In this document: one piece after another, positions 15,383 to 24,021 of the stretch
Position numbering within the stretch: the first letter of the stretch is position 1
Layout of the letters: the number at the start of each line of letters is the position of its first letter
Assembly (NCBI GenBank): GCA_024403715.1
Contig: JAKSRJ010000005.1
Coordinates: 1 to 64,000, forward strand
Length of the DNA: 64,000 bases
Origin: Saccharofermentans sp.
GTDB taxonomy: Bacteria; Bacillota; Clostridia; Saccharofermentanales; Saccharofermentanaceae
Reading direction: 5' to 3'
Translations under genes and position numbers: made by a program
Notes under the pieces: generated by a model
Database searches by the model: none
What the model was told of the DNA's origin: nothing
What the model saw: the letters and a program-made list of their open reading frames with translations, nothing else

Positions 15383-16297
15383 ATGACGATTACGCTACTA
15401 AAGCAAGTAACAATAATGCTTATATTAGCAGGATTTGGCTTAGGCCTTTTTAAGGCTAAAAAGATTACTCTAGAGGGTAGTAAGTGTCTAGGCAATATTC
15501 TTATTTGTATCTCATTACCATGTGTAATCGTTAACGGCTTTTTGATAGAAAGAACAACAGAAAGAGTAATTGGATTAATAATAAGTGCAATTGCCGCTTT
15601 AGTGTTACTTGCTGTTGCTATTCTCATTTCAAGATTATTTATGAAGAAGGATGCAATTGCTGTTTTTGCGTCAAGCTTCTCAAATCCTGGCTTCTTTGGA
15701 GTACCTATTATTCTTTCCTGCTTAAGTGGTGGAGCTGTTTTTTATATCGCATCCTTTATCGCATTTTTGAACCTTTTGCAGTGGACTTATGGCGTTGCTA
15801 TTATGAAGGGTGAGTCAGGTAAGCTTACATTTAAAAAAGTGGTTACAGCACCTTTTATGATTGCTATTTTTATAGGTATGTTTTTCTTCTTTACAGGAAT
15901 CCAGATGCCAGAACTTTTACTTAAAAGCTTAGGTCACCTCGCTAACATGAATACGCCTCTCGCGATGTTTACAATAGGCGTTTATATCGCTCAGACTAAT
16001 ATTTTGGATATGCTTAAGCGTAAGAAGCTTTATCTCATCTCATTGTTTCGTCTTATCGTGATTCCTCTAGTAGCACTTTTATTATTGTCGCTAGTACCTT
16101 CTACATATGTCGAAATGAAGCTCGCACTCCTTATCGCAATCGCGTGCCCAGTTGGTTCTAATGTTGCTGTATATGCGCATCTACACGATTGTGATTATTC
16201 ATATGCGGTTCAAACGGTCGTAGTGTCTACACTGTTTGCTGTAGTTACTATGCCTCTTATAATCCAGCTAGCAACAATGATTTGGGGAGTTATATGA
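15383..16297 (+). CDS. AEC family transporter
   Basis: 304-residue membrane protein of the auxin-efflux-carrier fold, with about ten helices in two halves and the conserved FSNPGFFGVPI-type stretch in the first half. Bacterial members export or exchange carboxylates such as malate; the substrate here is unknown. I chose the ATG at 15383 (AGAGG 7 nt upstream) over a TTG at 15377. It lies 11 nt after the ABC-F gene and overlaps the esterase start by ATGA, so it is part of the same operon. Confidence 0.85.
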   Translation: MTITLLKQVTIMLILAGFGLGLFKAKKITLEGSKCLGNILICISLPCVIVNGFLIERTTERVIGLIISAIAALVLLAVAILISRLFMKKDAIAVFASSFSNPGFFGVPIILSCLSGGAVFYIASFIAFLNLLQWTYGVAIMKGESGKLTFKKVVTAPFMIAIFIGMFFFFTGIQMPELLLKSLGHLANMNTPLAMFTIGVYIAQTNILDMLKRKKLYLISLFRLIVIPLVALLLLSLVPSTYVEMKLALLIAIACPVGSNVAVYAHLHDCDYSYAVQTVVVSTLFAVVTMPLIIQLATMIWGVI

Positions 16298-17775
16298 ACG
16301 AGATAATTAATACAAAAACAGGAAAAGTAAAAGGTATTTTGGAAGGCGACTATTATTGCTTCCGAGGTATTCCATATGCTTATTCTAGGCGCTTTATGGC
16401 ACCAGAAGATTATTGTTGGGATGATGTTTTGGACTGCACAAAGTATGGACCTAAGGCTATGCAGGTTATTTCGCCTGAAGTGACTGATGTTGCTGCTGAG
16501 CTTGATAACCAAAGTGAGAATTGCCAGAACTTAAATATATATGTCCCATCTAGTATTAATGAAGGTGAGTTGCTTCCAGTTTTACTCGAGATTCATGGTG
16601 GAGCTTATCAAAATGGAAGTAACAGAGATGGTAAGCCTGAGAACATGGTTAGGGATAATAAGTATATTTACGTTAATATTAATTACCGTCTTGGAGTTCT
16701 AGGATATTTATATCTAGGTCATTTGTTAGGGGAAAGGTATCAAACATCTGCTAATAATGGTTTGCTAGATCAGTTAGCTGCGGTTAGATGGGTTTTTAAT
16801 AATATTGAATCGTTCGGAGGAGATTCCCATAACATTACTGTTATGGGTGCATCTGCAGGTGGTAAGTCTATTGGTGCGCTTATGATGCTTCCTGAGTTTG
16901 ATAAATATGTTAATAAGCTGATTATAAGTAGTGGTGCTGTCCAAAGTATAAGGTCTGTCGAGACTTCTGTTAAGACGACTAATAGATTTGTTGATATCTT
17001 AAAATCAGAACTTAATCTCGAGGTATCAGATATACTTACGATGCCAGCAAGAGACATTATTAATGTGCAGAAGATTTTTTGTGATAATCCTGGCAATACG
17101 TGTATGTTCGGACCTGTAGCAGATGGCATTGTAATTGACTTTGATTGGAACAATGATGCTTCTTTGGCGACTAGCTGGAATGGTCGCTGCCTTATCGGAA
17201 CAAGTCGTAATGAATTAGGTGTGATAAAGTATTTTGATAAAGAGTTCTTAAGCAAAGCACCTGAGATTAGTGACTATTTATTTGGAGCAAATAGTAGTAT
17301 TGCTAAGTCTCAGTTTGATGATTGGATGACAAAAGAAGAACGCTCAATAAAAGAACAGGAAGATATGTGGGTTAAGATATTAACAGACTATATGTATAGA
17401 CTTCATAGTCACCGCTTAGCTATGAGATTATCAAGTAAGGGATCTAAGGTTTGGCAGTATAGTATTGAACTTCTTCCAGCCTTTCACTGTGCTGACCAAA
17501 ATCTTGCTTTTAATCCGCCGGAAGCATCGTTTACACCTACTAATTTACATGATGTAGCTATTGCTGTTGGCGACAAAATTCGCAGTTCATTCGTTAATTT
17601 TATAATTAATGGCACACCAGGTGTTGAAGGATGGGAACGGTTTAGTAGCGCTAATCCTAAGGTAATGTTTTGGGATGAGAATAGTGAAATAGAAACTATT
17701 AGTTCAGATTATGTGTTAACTGACTTCCCTGATGAAGTATATAAGCTAGTTGACTATACGAATACGCAAGTGTAA
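16294..17775 (+). CDS. Type-B carboxylesterase
   Basis: 493-residue alpha/beta hydrolase of the carboxylesterase/para-nitrobenzyl-esterase family, cytoplasmic with no signal peptide. The oxyanion-hole HGGAY is present. The nucleophile Ser187 lies in GASAGG, where most members have GESAGG, so the Glu before Ser is Ala. The likely catalytic His is in AFHCADQNLAF near the C-terminus and the acid is probably the Glu in SRNELG. The ATG overlaps the AEC stop (ATGA) and has GGGGAG close upstream. An in-frame TTG at 16282 is less likely. Confidence 0.85.
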   Translation: MNEIINTKTGKVKGILEGDYYCFRGIPYAYSRRFMAPEDYCWDDVLDCTKYGPKAMQVISPEVTDVAAELDNQSENCQNLNIYVPSSINEGELLPVLLEIHGGAYQNGSNRDGKPENMVRDNKYIYVNINYRLGVLGYLYLGHLLGERYQTSANNGLLDQLAAVRWVFNNIESFGGDSHNITVMGASAGGKSIGALMMLPEFDKYVNKLIISSGAVQSIRSVETSVKTTNRFVDILKSELNLEVSDILTMPARDIINVQKIFCDNPGNTCMFGPVADGIVIDFDWNNDASLATSWNGRCLIGTSRNELGVIKYFDKEFLSKAPEISDYLFGANSSIAKSQFDDWMTKEERSIKEQEDMWVKILTDYMYRLHSHRLAMRLSSKGSKVWQYSIELLPAFHCADQNLAFNPPEASFTPTNLHDVAIAVGDKIRSSFVNFIINGTPGVEGWERFSSANPKVMFWDENSEIETISSDYVLTDFPDEVYKLVDYTNTQV

Positions 17776-17783
17776 AATTACAC
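17770..17783. promoter_or_regulatory. Short dyad before the XRE gene
   Basis: GTGTAA and TTACAC flank an AA centre. The dyad overlaps the esterase stop and a possible -10 (TAAAAT), 29 bp before the XRE regulator start, where an autoregulatory operator would lie. Confidence 0.35.
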
Positions 17784-17812
17784 CATTAGAGTGATTTATC
17801 AAGGAGAACCTA

Positions 17813-18274
17813 ATGGATCGTAATGAATTTATCGATGCAATGAATAAGCACATAAAGCTTATTAGAACTGAGTATAATCTCCCTCAAGATAAGATGGCTG
17901 TAGCTCTTGGTATCTCAAAAAAGACTTTGGTAGAGATTGAGAAGGGAAGAATATCTCTTTCTTGGTCAGCAGCTGTAACAGCAGCAACTATTTTTTCTGA
18001 TAGTGAAGTTCTCCAGAATTGTTTTGGCGGTGAGGCATCTGATTTGATTAGAGCTTTGGCTCTTGATGATATTGATGGTTCATATAGGATTACTCACGGT
18101 GGCCGTGTCTGGTGGCAAAATGTAGAGGAGAAGAACGGATTTGTTATTCAGCAGAATATGATTTCTACTCACTATAGAATTCTAGACATCGAGAATCGTA
18201 AGTATTATTCTTCTTTCAGTTTGACGGATACAGAAAAGAAATTAGAGGAAATAATTAAAAGGAAGGAAAAATAA
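17813..18274 (+). CDS. XRE-type helix-turn-helix regulator
   Basis: 153 residues. An HTH_3 domain occupies about 12-68 (LPQDKMAVALGISKKTLVEI contains the turn and recognition helix). The C-terminal part of about 80 residues is Trp- and Tyr-rich and not recognised; it may sense a ligand or dimerise. AAGGAG precedes the ATG. It is followed 3 nt later by a small membrane protein, a regulator plus membrane-protein pairing that suggests a shared function. A dyad at 17770 may be its own operator. Confidence 0.82.
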   Translation: MDRNEFIDAMNKHIKLIRTEYNLPQDKMAVALGISKKTLVEIEKGRISLSWSAAVTAATIFSDSEVLQNCFGGEASDLIRALALDDIDGSYRITHGGRVWWQNVEEKNGFVIQQNMISTHYRILDIENRKYYSSFSLTDTEKKLEEIIKRKEK

Positions 18275-18277
18275 TAA

Positions 18278-18667
18278 ATGGAGAAGAATTTACGTGGTCA
18301 TTCAATCACATGTATGATTTTTTCAATTATTGAATTAGTTGTAACAATTTTGAAGTATGCATTCTTTTTCCTATTTTTAAATTCAACTTGGTTCATAGGT
18401 AGTATGATTGGACTATCAACACATGGAGCAGGCTTAGATAATCTAAAGCAGGCAATGATTGCAATTAACGTCGAATCTGCAATCAGTATCCCAGCATTAA
18501 TAGCAGCTATTATTCTTATGAGTCTTAATCTATCTGCGAAGACTGAAGAATCGAAGAAGCACTCAAAGTTATATCTGCTCGTTACAAGAATCATTCTTAT
18601 TGCAGCTCCAATACTCGGAATTATCGGAATTGTAATAGCTACACTAATCTTGAATTATGTAATATAA
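18278..18667 (+). CDS. Small membrane protein paired with the XRE regulator
   Basis: 129 residues, three to four hydrophobic stretches (about 9-34, 36-47, 62-84 and 96-128). Family not recognised. GGAAGG precedes the ATG. Tight coupling to the XRE gene suggests it is a target or a partner that signals to the regulator. Confidence 0.65.
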   Translation: MEKNLRGHSITCMIFSIIELVVTILKYAFFFLFLNSTWFIGSMIGLSTHGAGLDNLKQAMIAINVESAISIPALIAAIILMSLNLSAKTEESKKHSKLYLLVTRIILIAAPILGIIGIVIATLILNYVI

Positions 18668-18732
18668 ATCATGCTAACTATATGATATAAAAATCATAAT
18701 TTTGATATTACATAGGTCATAAATCAATTAAT

Positions 18733-18766
18733 ATTCTCCCATCGTTATAGTATGGGAGAATTTTTT
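18733..18766 (+). terminator. Terminator hairpin that contains the next ribosome site
   Basis: ATTCTCCCAT (18733-18742) and ATGGGAGAAT (18752-18761) are perfect 10-bp inverted repeats with a 9-nt loop, then six T (18761-18766). This is a full intrinsic terminator for the XRE/membrane-protein unit. The next gene's ATG starts at 18767, right after the T-run, and its only Shine-Dalgarno GGGAG is in the 3' arm. TATAGT in the loop (18746-18751) could be the downstream -10. Confidence 0.8.
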
Positions 18767-19801
18767 ATGAGAAAATTCGTTGGTTTTGAAAGAGGCGTTA
18801 ACTTAGGCGGCTGGCTCTCACAGTTTGATGAGTATAGTGAGGAACATTTCGAGAGTTTTATAACAGAAGAAGATATTAAGACAATCGCTTCCTGGGGCCT
18901 CGATCATGTTCGTGTGCCAGTAGACTACAGTGTAATCGAGACTGATGATGGCACTCCTATCGCGAAGGGTTACGAGTACCTCGACAAGTGCCTTATGTGG
19001 TGCCGTAAGTATGGTATTCATATGATCATCGATATCCATGCTGCTTATGGATATAATTTTGATCCGCTCGCCAAGACAGACAAAGAGATTTTCTTCCACG
19101 ATGAGGCTTTGCAGGAGCACTACTACGAGTTCTGGAGACATATCTCAAGACATTTCTGCAATGATTACGAAGACGTAGCTTACGAGCTTCTAAATGAGAT
19201 TGTTCCATTTACAGTTGTTAATGAGTGGAACGAGATTGCATTAAAAACAATCGCTGCTATCCGAGAGGATTCCCCTAAGTCCTGGATAGTGTTCGGCGGT
19301 GTTTGTTATAACGCAGTATCTTCCGTCGCTGGGTTAGCTGATGCTCACGACGAGAAGGTAGTGCACACTTTCCACTGCTATGAGCCAATGATTTTTACTC
19401 ATCAGGGTGCGTACTGGGTTAAGGGTATGCCACTAGATTTCAGAACTAATTATCCGGTATCTATGAGTGATATCGATAAGATGCTAACTGAGCTTCCACC
19501 TGAACTTGCCAAGGCTATTGATAGAGAATACTTTAAGATTACAGGACCAGAGTTCTTCGAGAAGATTTTTGCTGAAGCTATTAAGGCATCTGAAGAGCGT
19601 AATATCCCACTTTATTGTGGAGAGTATGGTGTAATCGACAGAGCGGATATGCCTAATACACTTAACTGGCTTCGTGACATAAGTGCAGTCTTAAATAACC
19701 ACGGTATTGCTCGCGCTTACTGGAATTACAAGAGTAAAGACTACGAGATTTGCGGTGACAGATGTAAGGATTATATCGACGAGTTAACAAAGCTTTTGTA
19801 A
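18767..19801 (+). CDS. GH5-type glycoside hydrolase, cytoplasmic
   Basis: 344 residues with a TIM-barrel glycoside hydrolase family 5 pattern. FERGVNLGGWLSQ opens the barrel, the acid/base Glu144 is in LLNE, HTFHCYEP precedes the later strands, and the nucleophile Glu286 is in YCGEYGV. There is no signal peptide, so it probably acts on imported beta-glucan or mannan oligosaccharides. I chose the ATG at 18767 because family homology begins there; an in-frame ATG at 18752 lies within the terminator stem. Regulation may involve the hairpin that holds its ribosome site. Confidence 0.88.
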   Translation: MRKFVGFERGVNLGGWLSQFDEYSEEHFESFITEEDIKTIASWGLDHVRVPVDYSVIETDDGTPIAKGYEYLDKCLMWCRKYGIHMIIDIHAAYGYNFDPLAKTDKEIFFHDEALQEHYYEFWRHISRHFCNDYEDVAYELLNEIVPFTVVNEWNEIALKTIAAIREDSPKSWIVFGGVCYNAVSSVAGLADAHDEKVVHTFHCYEPMIFTHQGAYWVKGMPLDFRTNYPVSMSDIDKMLTELPPELAKAIDREYFKITGPEFFEKIFAEAIKASEERNIPLYCGEYGVIDRADMPNTLNWLRDISAVLNNHGIARAYWNYKSKDYEICGDRCKDYIDELTKLL

Positions 19802-19827
19802 TCAACAAATATAATTTGCCAGCGTAA

Positions 19828-19853
19828 AAAAGCAGTCCATCTGGGCTGCTTTT
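19828..19853 (+). terminator. Intrinsic terminator after GH5
   Basis: AAAAGCAG (19828-19835) pairs with CTGCTTTT (19846-19853). The stem extends inward through TCCA and TGGG with one G-T pair, so it is about 12 bp with a 2-nt unpaired centre. T-rich sequence follows. Confidence 0.8.
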
Positions 19854-19856
19854 GTT

Positions 19857-19862
19857 TATAAT
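19857..19862 (+). promoter_or_regulatory. -10 box of the SNF2-like gene
   Basis: TATAAT sits directly after the terminator U-tract, so its -35 region lies within the terminator stem. Leader of about 24 nt with AAGGGAG before the ATG at 19893. Confidence 0.5.
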
Positions 19863-19892
19863 AAAAGCTAGAACGATTAAGGGAGATTATAG

Positions 19893-21908
19893 ATGGCAAT
19901 TGACCGCAGCGAAGCTAACAAAATAATCGAGCAACACAGAAGACTCTTAAATAAACTCGAGTCATATAACAAGACTGAAGAGCAGCTTAAGCATGACGTT
20001 ATTAGCGCGTCTGATGCTTATATTGCTAAGCAGGCTGGAAAAGCAATTCAGGCAGATGCAGATGCTAGTATCACAATTAAAATCTCAATAACTAAAGAGA
20101 ATAAAAATGTTATCGAAGTAAAGAAATTACTTCAGGCTCTTTATAACTATCGTTCATTTAAAACAGCTCCTAATGAAGCTCCTGCCTTTGCGCATGAGCA
20201 TAAGCCTACTATTGAATCCGCTATATCAGATGTTGAAGCAGGACTTAACGTCGGAGGTTTTAAGAAGCTATTTGCAGGCGGAACTATTAAGAAGGCAGAA
20301 GAATCATTTGTTTACCTTAAAAATGCTCTTGAAGGTGATTATGCAAAGAAAGCTAACGATCTTTTAGGTGACAAGTCTGATGCGTTAATTTGGGCCGACT
20401 TTGAAAAGAATTCAGTAAGTTATTTTACAACTTTGGAGCACGTGCGCCCTGGCCTTACGGGAACAGGCGACGGTGAGTATAAGCTTCCTAAGGAGTTAGC
20501 AGAAGAGATATCAAAGCAGGCTGCATCTCTTGATGGACTTAATGTCGAGCTTCGTCGCTATCAGGAGTGGGGCGTTAAGTATGCACTACACCAGCAGAAT
20601 ATGCTTCTAGGCGACGAGATGGGCCTTGGGAAGACCGTGCAGGCTATCGCAGCTATGGTATCTCTTCGAAATGCAGGCGCTACGCATTTCGTGGTAGTAT
20701 GCCCAGCAAGCGTGCTTACAAACTGGATAAGAGAAGTTAACAAGATGAGCTCGCTTCCTGTTATCAAAGTACACGGAAGTGACAGGGAGAAGTGCCTTAA
20801 ACAGTGGAAGAATGAAGGTGGAGTTGCCATCACAACTTATGAGACTACAGGTCACTTTAAATTAGATGAAGACTTTAAGTTTTCTATGCTCGTTGTAGAT
20901 GAAGCTCATTATATTAAAAATCCATCTGCGCAGCGTACAAAGAATGTTGCTTCAATTAGTAAACACGCAGAACGTAAGTTGTTTATGACTGGTACTGCTC
21001 TTGAGAACCGATTAGACGAGATGATTAACCTTGTAACATTGTTACAACCTGATGTAGCGAACAAAATTAAGATGCTTGTCGCTTCAAAATCAGTAGGCGC
21101 GATGGTTAATAACATAGGTGGTAGTCATAAGGACTTAGGGCTCATCAAATATACTCCTGAATTCCAGCAGGCATTGGCACCAGTCTACTTCAGACGTGAA
21201 CGTGAAGAGGTATTAGGAGAGCTTCCAGAGTTAATCGATACAAAGGAATGGTGTACACTTCTTCCAGAAGAGAAGAAGATATACGAGCAGGCAGTAATGA
21301 ATAGTAAGTTTACTGAGTCTCGTCGTGTATCTTGGACAGCAGAAGATTTGGATAAGTCATCTAAGGCTATAAGGCTTAAAGAATTAGTTGAAGAAGCTGC
21401 AGACGATGGTCGTAAGATTATCGTATTCTCTTTCTTCCTCGATACAATTCAGAAGGTGCAGGCGGTTTTGGGTGATAGGTGTATAGGCCCTATTAACGGA
21501 TCTATTTCGCCAGTTAAGAGACAAGAGCTGGTTGATGAGTTCAATAATGCACCTGAAGGAGCAGTGCTTATTTCTCAGATTCAAGCGGGTGGTACTGGGC
21601 TTAATATCCAGTCTGCTAGTGTAGTAATTCTATGTGAGCCACAGCTTAAACCTTCTATAGAGAATCAGGCTATCTCACGAGCATATCGCATGGGTCAGAC
21701 TCGTAATGTTCTCGTGTATAGACTCCTTTGTGATAATACAGTAGATGAAGAGATAGTTAAGATGCTTGAGGACAAGCAAAAAGTATTTGATGCCTTTGCT
21801 GGAGACTCTGTATCTGGTAATGAAAGCCTTGAACTTGATGATAAGTCTTTCGGAAATATTCTTAGCGAAGAGATAGCTAGAATAAAGAAAGAAAACGAAG
21901 CATCCTGA
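19893..21908 (+). CDS. SNF2-family helicase-like ATPase
   Basis: 671 residues. The first ~200 are helical and unrecognised; then come the two RecA-like lobes of a SNF2/SWI2 ATPase. Motif I is DEMGLGKT (241-248), motif II DEAH near 336-339, and motifs V and VI include QAGGTGLN and SRAYRMGQ. The family translocates on double-stranded DNA and remodels protein-DNA complexes such as stalled RNA polymerase. No SWIM zinc finger, nuclease or methyltransferase domain is seen. It is a single-gene unit with terminators on both sides. A defence role is possible, as SNF2 proteins occur in several systems, but no partner gene is present. Confidence 0.88.
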   Translation: MAIDRSEANKIIEQHRRLLNKLESYNKTEEQLKHDVISASDAYIAKQAGKAIQADADASITIKISITKENKNVIEVKKLLQALYNYRSFKTAPNEAPAFAHEHKPTIESAISDVEAGLNVGGFKKLFAGGTIKKAEESFVYLKNALEGDYAKKANDLLGDKSDALIWADFEKNSVSYFTTLEHVRPGLTGTGDGEYKLPKELAEEISKQAASLDGLNVELRRYQEWGVKYALHQQNMLLGDEMGLGKTVQAIAAMVSLRNAGATHFVVVCPASVLTNWIREVNKMSSLPVIKVHGSDREKCLKQWKNEGGVAITTYETTGHFKLDEDFKFSMLVVDEAHYIKNPSAQRTKNVASISKHAERKLFMTGTALENRLDEMINLVTLLQPDVANKIKMLVASKSVGAMVNNIGGSHKDLGLIKYTPEFQQALAPVYFRREREEVLGELPELIDTKEWCTLLPEEKKIYEQAVMNSKFTESRRVSWTAEDLDKSSKAIRLKELVEEAADDGRKIIVFSFFLDTIQKVQAVLGDRCIGPINGSISPVKRQELVDEFNNAPEGAVLISQIQAGGTGLNIQSASVVILCEPQLKPSIENQAISRAYRMGQTRNVLVYRLLCDNTVDEEIVKMLEDKQKVFDAFAGDSVSGNESLELDDKSFGNILSEEIARIKKENEAS

Positions 21909-21928
21909 TTCAATAATAGCGCAATTTA

Positions 21929-21958
21929 AAATCCCTCAGACTGATGCCTGAGGGATTT
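21929..21958. terminator. Bidirectional terminator between convergent genes
   Basis: AAATCCCTCAG (21929-21939) and CTGAGGGATTT (21948-21958) are perfect 11-bp inverted repeats with an 8-nt loop. A T-rich tail follows on the + strand (TTTTTAT from 21961). It separates the SNF2-like gene from the minus-strand gene ending at 21981. Confidence 0.8.
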
Positions 21959-21980
21959 CATTTTTATACGTAATTATTAA

Positions 21981-22514
21981 TTACATAAGACCATTCTTCT
22001 TCATGAGAGCGTTCAAGTAAACTGGCTGGATGAAGAAGATAACGATGAATGCTACTACGAAGCAAATAACGATACTGGAGATAATAGCGATTGGCATTGG
22101 AGGCATATGCTCAAGAGCAGCCTGCATACCAGCGATAGCTTCAGCTGGAGCCTGACCTGCAGCAATCTGAGCTTCCAATGAGCGTCTTGCGCCACCCTGC
22201 ATAACGATTGTCATGATGATTGAGATAACAGGTGTGTAAATTAAATCACTGATAAGAGAGCTCAAAAGCTTACCCTTCATTGCGTTAGGACTTGTATTAG
22301 CCTTAGCACAAGCTGCGTCAGATACCTTCTTCATTGGAACGATAAAACCAATGATAAGAGAGATAACGAGTGAGATAACAAAAGAGATGAGCCATGTCTT
22401 AAGAGTGAAGTTCTGTCTAGCACCCCAAAGTGTACCAACAAGTGAAAGTACCAAACTCATAGTAACACCCATGAGCAAACTCATCTGAAGAGAAATCTTC
22501 TTCATAAGATCCAT
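21981..22514 (-). CDS. Four-helix membrane protein, DUF2798-like
   Basis: 177 residues, four hydrophobic helices (about 11-29, 37-59, 83-107 and 141-165), with an Ala/Gln-rich loop between the last two. It resembles the DUF2798/small membrane protein group, whose function is unknown; the assignment is tentative. GGAGGG precedes the ATG. It lies 30 nt downstream of the flavodoxin-type gene on the same strand and is probably co-transcribed with it. Confidence 0.6.
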   Translation of the reverse strand: MDLMKKISLQMSLLMGVTMSLVLSLVGTLWGARQNFTLKTWLISFVISLVISLIIGFIVPMKKVSDAACAKANTSPNAMKGKLLSSLISDLIYTPVISIIMTIVMQGGARRSLEAQIAAGQAPAEAIAGMQAALEHMPPMPIAIISSIVICFVVAFIVIFFIQPVYLNALMKKNGLM

Positions 22515-22544
22515 AAAAATAAACCCTCCGTTTATAGTGATTAA

Positions 22545-23897
22545 TTATCTACGACCAAAGAGGCCCTTCTTCTTAGGCTTCTCTGGAACATATTCATACT
22601 TAGGCATCTCTTTTGGTAATTTCTTACGAGAGATGATTGTTGGTGCCTTAGTTTCTGCATCTGCAATAATCGCACGATAAGGGATAAGACGACCAGACTT
22701 GGAACGCTGAGCTTCTTCTGCCGAGTGAACAGGCATTGCTCTGTAGTCAGACTGCCATGGATCAACATCGCCACACTTCTTAAAGTACTCGTAGTCCGCT
22801 GTTGTCATATTCTTGATTTCTACTGAGAGCTTAGCGAACTTCATACGTACGCCAACACCATAGAAATTCTCAGCTGGGTAAACATCATTGTTATAGCAAA
22901 GGATAGATTCCTTAACTACACGCTTCATATCCTTAAGACGAGTAACGTCAACTAATGTATGACCACCAAAACCGTCCATTGCTTCAGAATGGATTCTAAG
23001 TTCATTAAGGTCCATAGCACCATTAACATCCTCAGGGCAATCTACGAGGAAAGCACTAATGTACTCTTGATCAAACTTAAATCTTCCAAGCTGAACATGA
23101 CGATCGAGGAATGCCTTATGAACAGTGCCGAGCATTCCATAATGATTTTCACCAACCATAAGGATAATCTCTGAATCCTTATATACATCTTCGTAACACT
23201 TAACCCAATCATCAGTCTTGTTCATTGGACATACACGCTCTGTATAGCAGCAGAAGCATGCAGTACAGCCTCGAATCTTATAGTCTCTGATATTTACTCT
23301 GTTAACCTTAGCACCGCATGCTTCATATTCAGCTATTGCAGCAACCACTGTCTCTTCGACCTTGCTGTTAGTGCCATCAGATACATCTACTACTCTTACG
23401 ATACATTCTGAATCGCAGCACTTAACTTCGTCTAGGGTCATAGATTCCTTAATAAACTTAAACCAAGTAACGAGCTCAGAACGACCTTTTTCTTCTAGAA
23501 GTGACCGGTCATACTGTGAGCAGAAACGTACATGCTTAAGATTATTCTCGATGAAGAATCTCTCCATATAACCATGAGCTGTGATATCCATAATCTTTCC
23601 AGAAGTTGTGTAGAAGGAGAATGTCTTAGAACGCATCAAATCAGCGTGATTCTCCATGAGTTTATCCATATAAACCATCATCTGCTGTGGTACACAGAAG
23701 TGGAATAATGATGCGATGCAAATAACCAAGTCTGCGTCCTTAATAGAAGCGATAGCATCATCCTTTGGTTCTAACTGACCACCAACAAGCTTGATGTCAA
23801 AAGTATCATCCTTAAACACCTTCTGCAAATAAAGCATAGAGTGATAAGTAAGACTTGTCTCGTTCTTTGGTGAGAAACTTAATACTGAAATTTTCAT
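22545..23897 (-). CDS. Tandem flavodoxin-fold oxidoreductase
   Basis: 450 residues. Residues 1-145 look like a flavodoxin/NAD(P)H-quinone-reductase fold (MKISVLSFSP start). A second FMN-reductase-like domain begins near 165 and carries the iron-sulfur flavoprotein-type Cys cluster CTACFCCYTERVC followed by DDW. The C-terminal ~130 residues are not recognised and end in a basic tail. A cytoplasmic flavin- and possibly Fe-S-dependent redox role is likely. GGGGGTG precedes the ATG. Two flavodoxin-like domains in one chain is unusual. Confidence 0.75.
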   Translation of the reverse strand: MKISVLSFSPKNETSLTYHSMLYLQKVFKDDTFDIKLVGGQLEPKDDAIASIKDADLVICIASLFHFCVPQQMMVYMDKLMENHADLMRSKTFSFYTTSGKIMDITAHGYMERFFIENNLKHVRFCSQYDRSLLEEKGRSELVTWFKFIKESMTLDEVKCCDSECIVRVVDVSDGTNSKVEETVVAAIAEYEACGAKVNRVNIRDYKIRGCTACFCCYTERVCPMNKTDDWVKCYEDVYKDSEIILMVGENHYGMLGTVHKAFLDRHVQLGRFKFDQEYISAFLVDCPEDVNGAMDLNELRIHSEAMDGFGGHTLVDVTRLKDMKRVVKESILCYNNDVYPAENFYGVGVRMKFAKLSVEIKNMTTADYEYFKKCGDVDPWQSDYRAMPVHSAEEAQRSKSGRLIPYRAIIADAETKAPTIISRKKLPKEMPKYEYVPEKPKKKGLFGRR

Positions 23898-24008
23898 GGA
23901 ACATTCACCCCCATAGTTAAAAAGTTACCATAAAGAAATTCCTAATATTAGAAGTAATTTTGATAATTTTGATTAAACAATTTTGTGTAATATGCACCTT
24001 AAATATTG

Positions 24009-24014
24009 TAAAAT
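24009..24014 (+). promoter_or_regulatory. -10 box implying a leaderless cdd mRNA
   Basis: TAAAAT ends 7 nt before the cdd ATG (24022), so transcription would start at or next to the start codon. No ribosome site is present. The -35 (TTGTGT near 23983) is weak. Confidence 0.45.
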
Positions 24015-24021
24015 TATATGT

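Noticed and set aside
18752..18766. Upstream ATG for GH5 at 18752
   Set aside because: It lies inside the terminator stem without a ribosome site; family similarity begins at the ATG at 18767.
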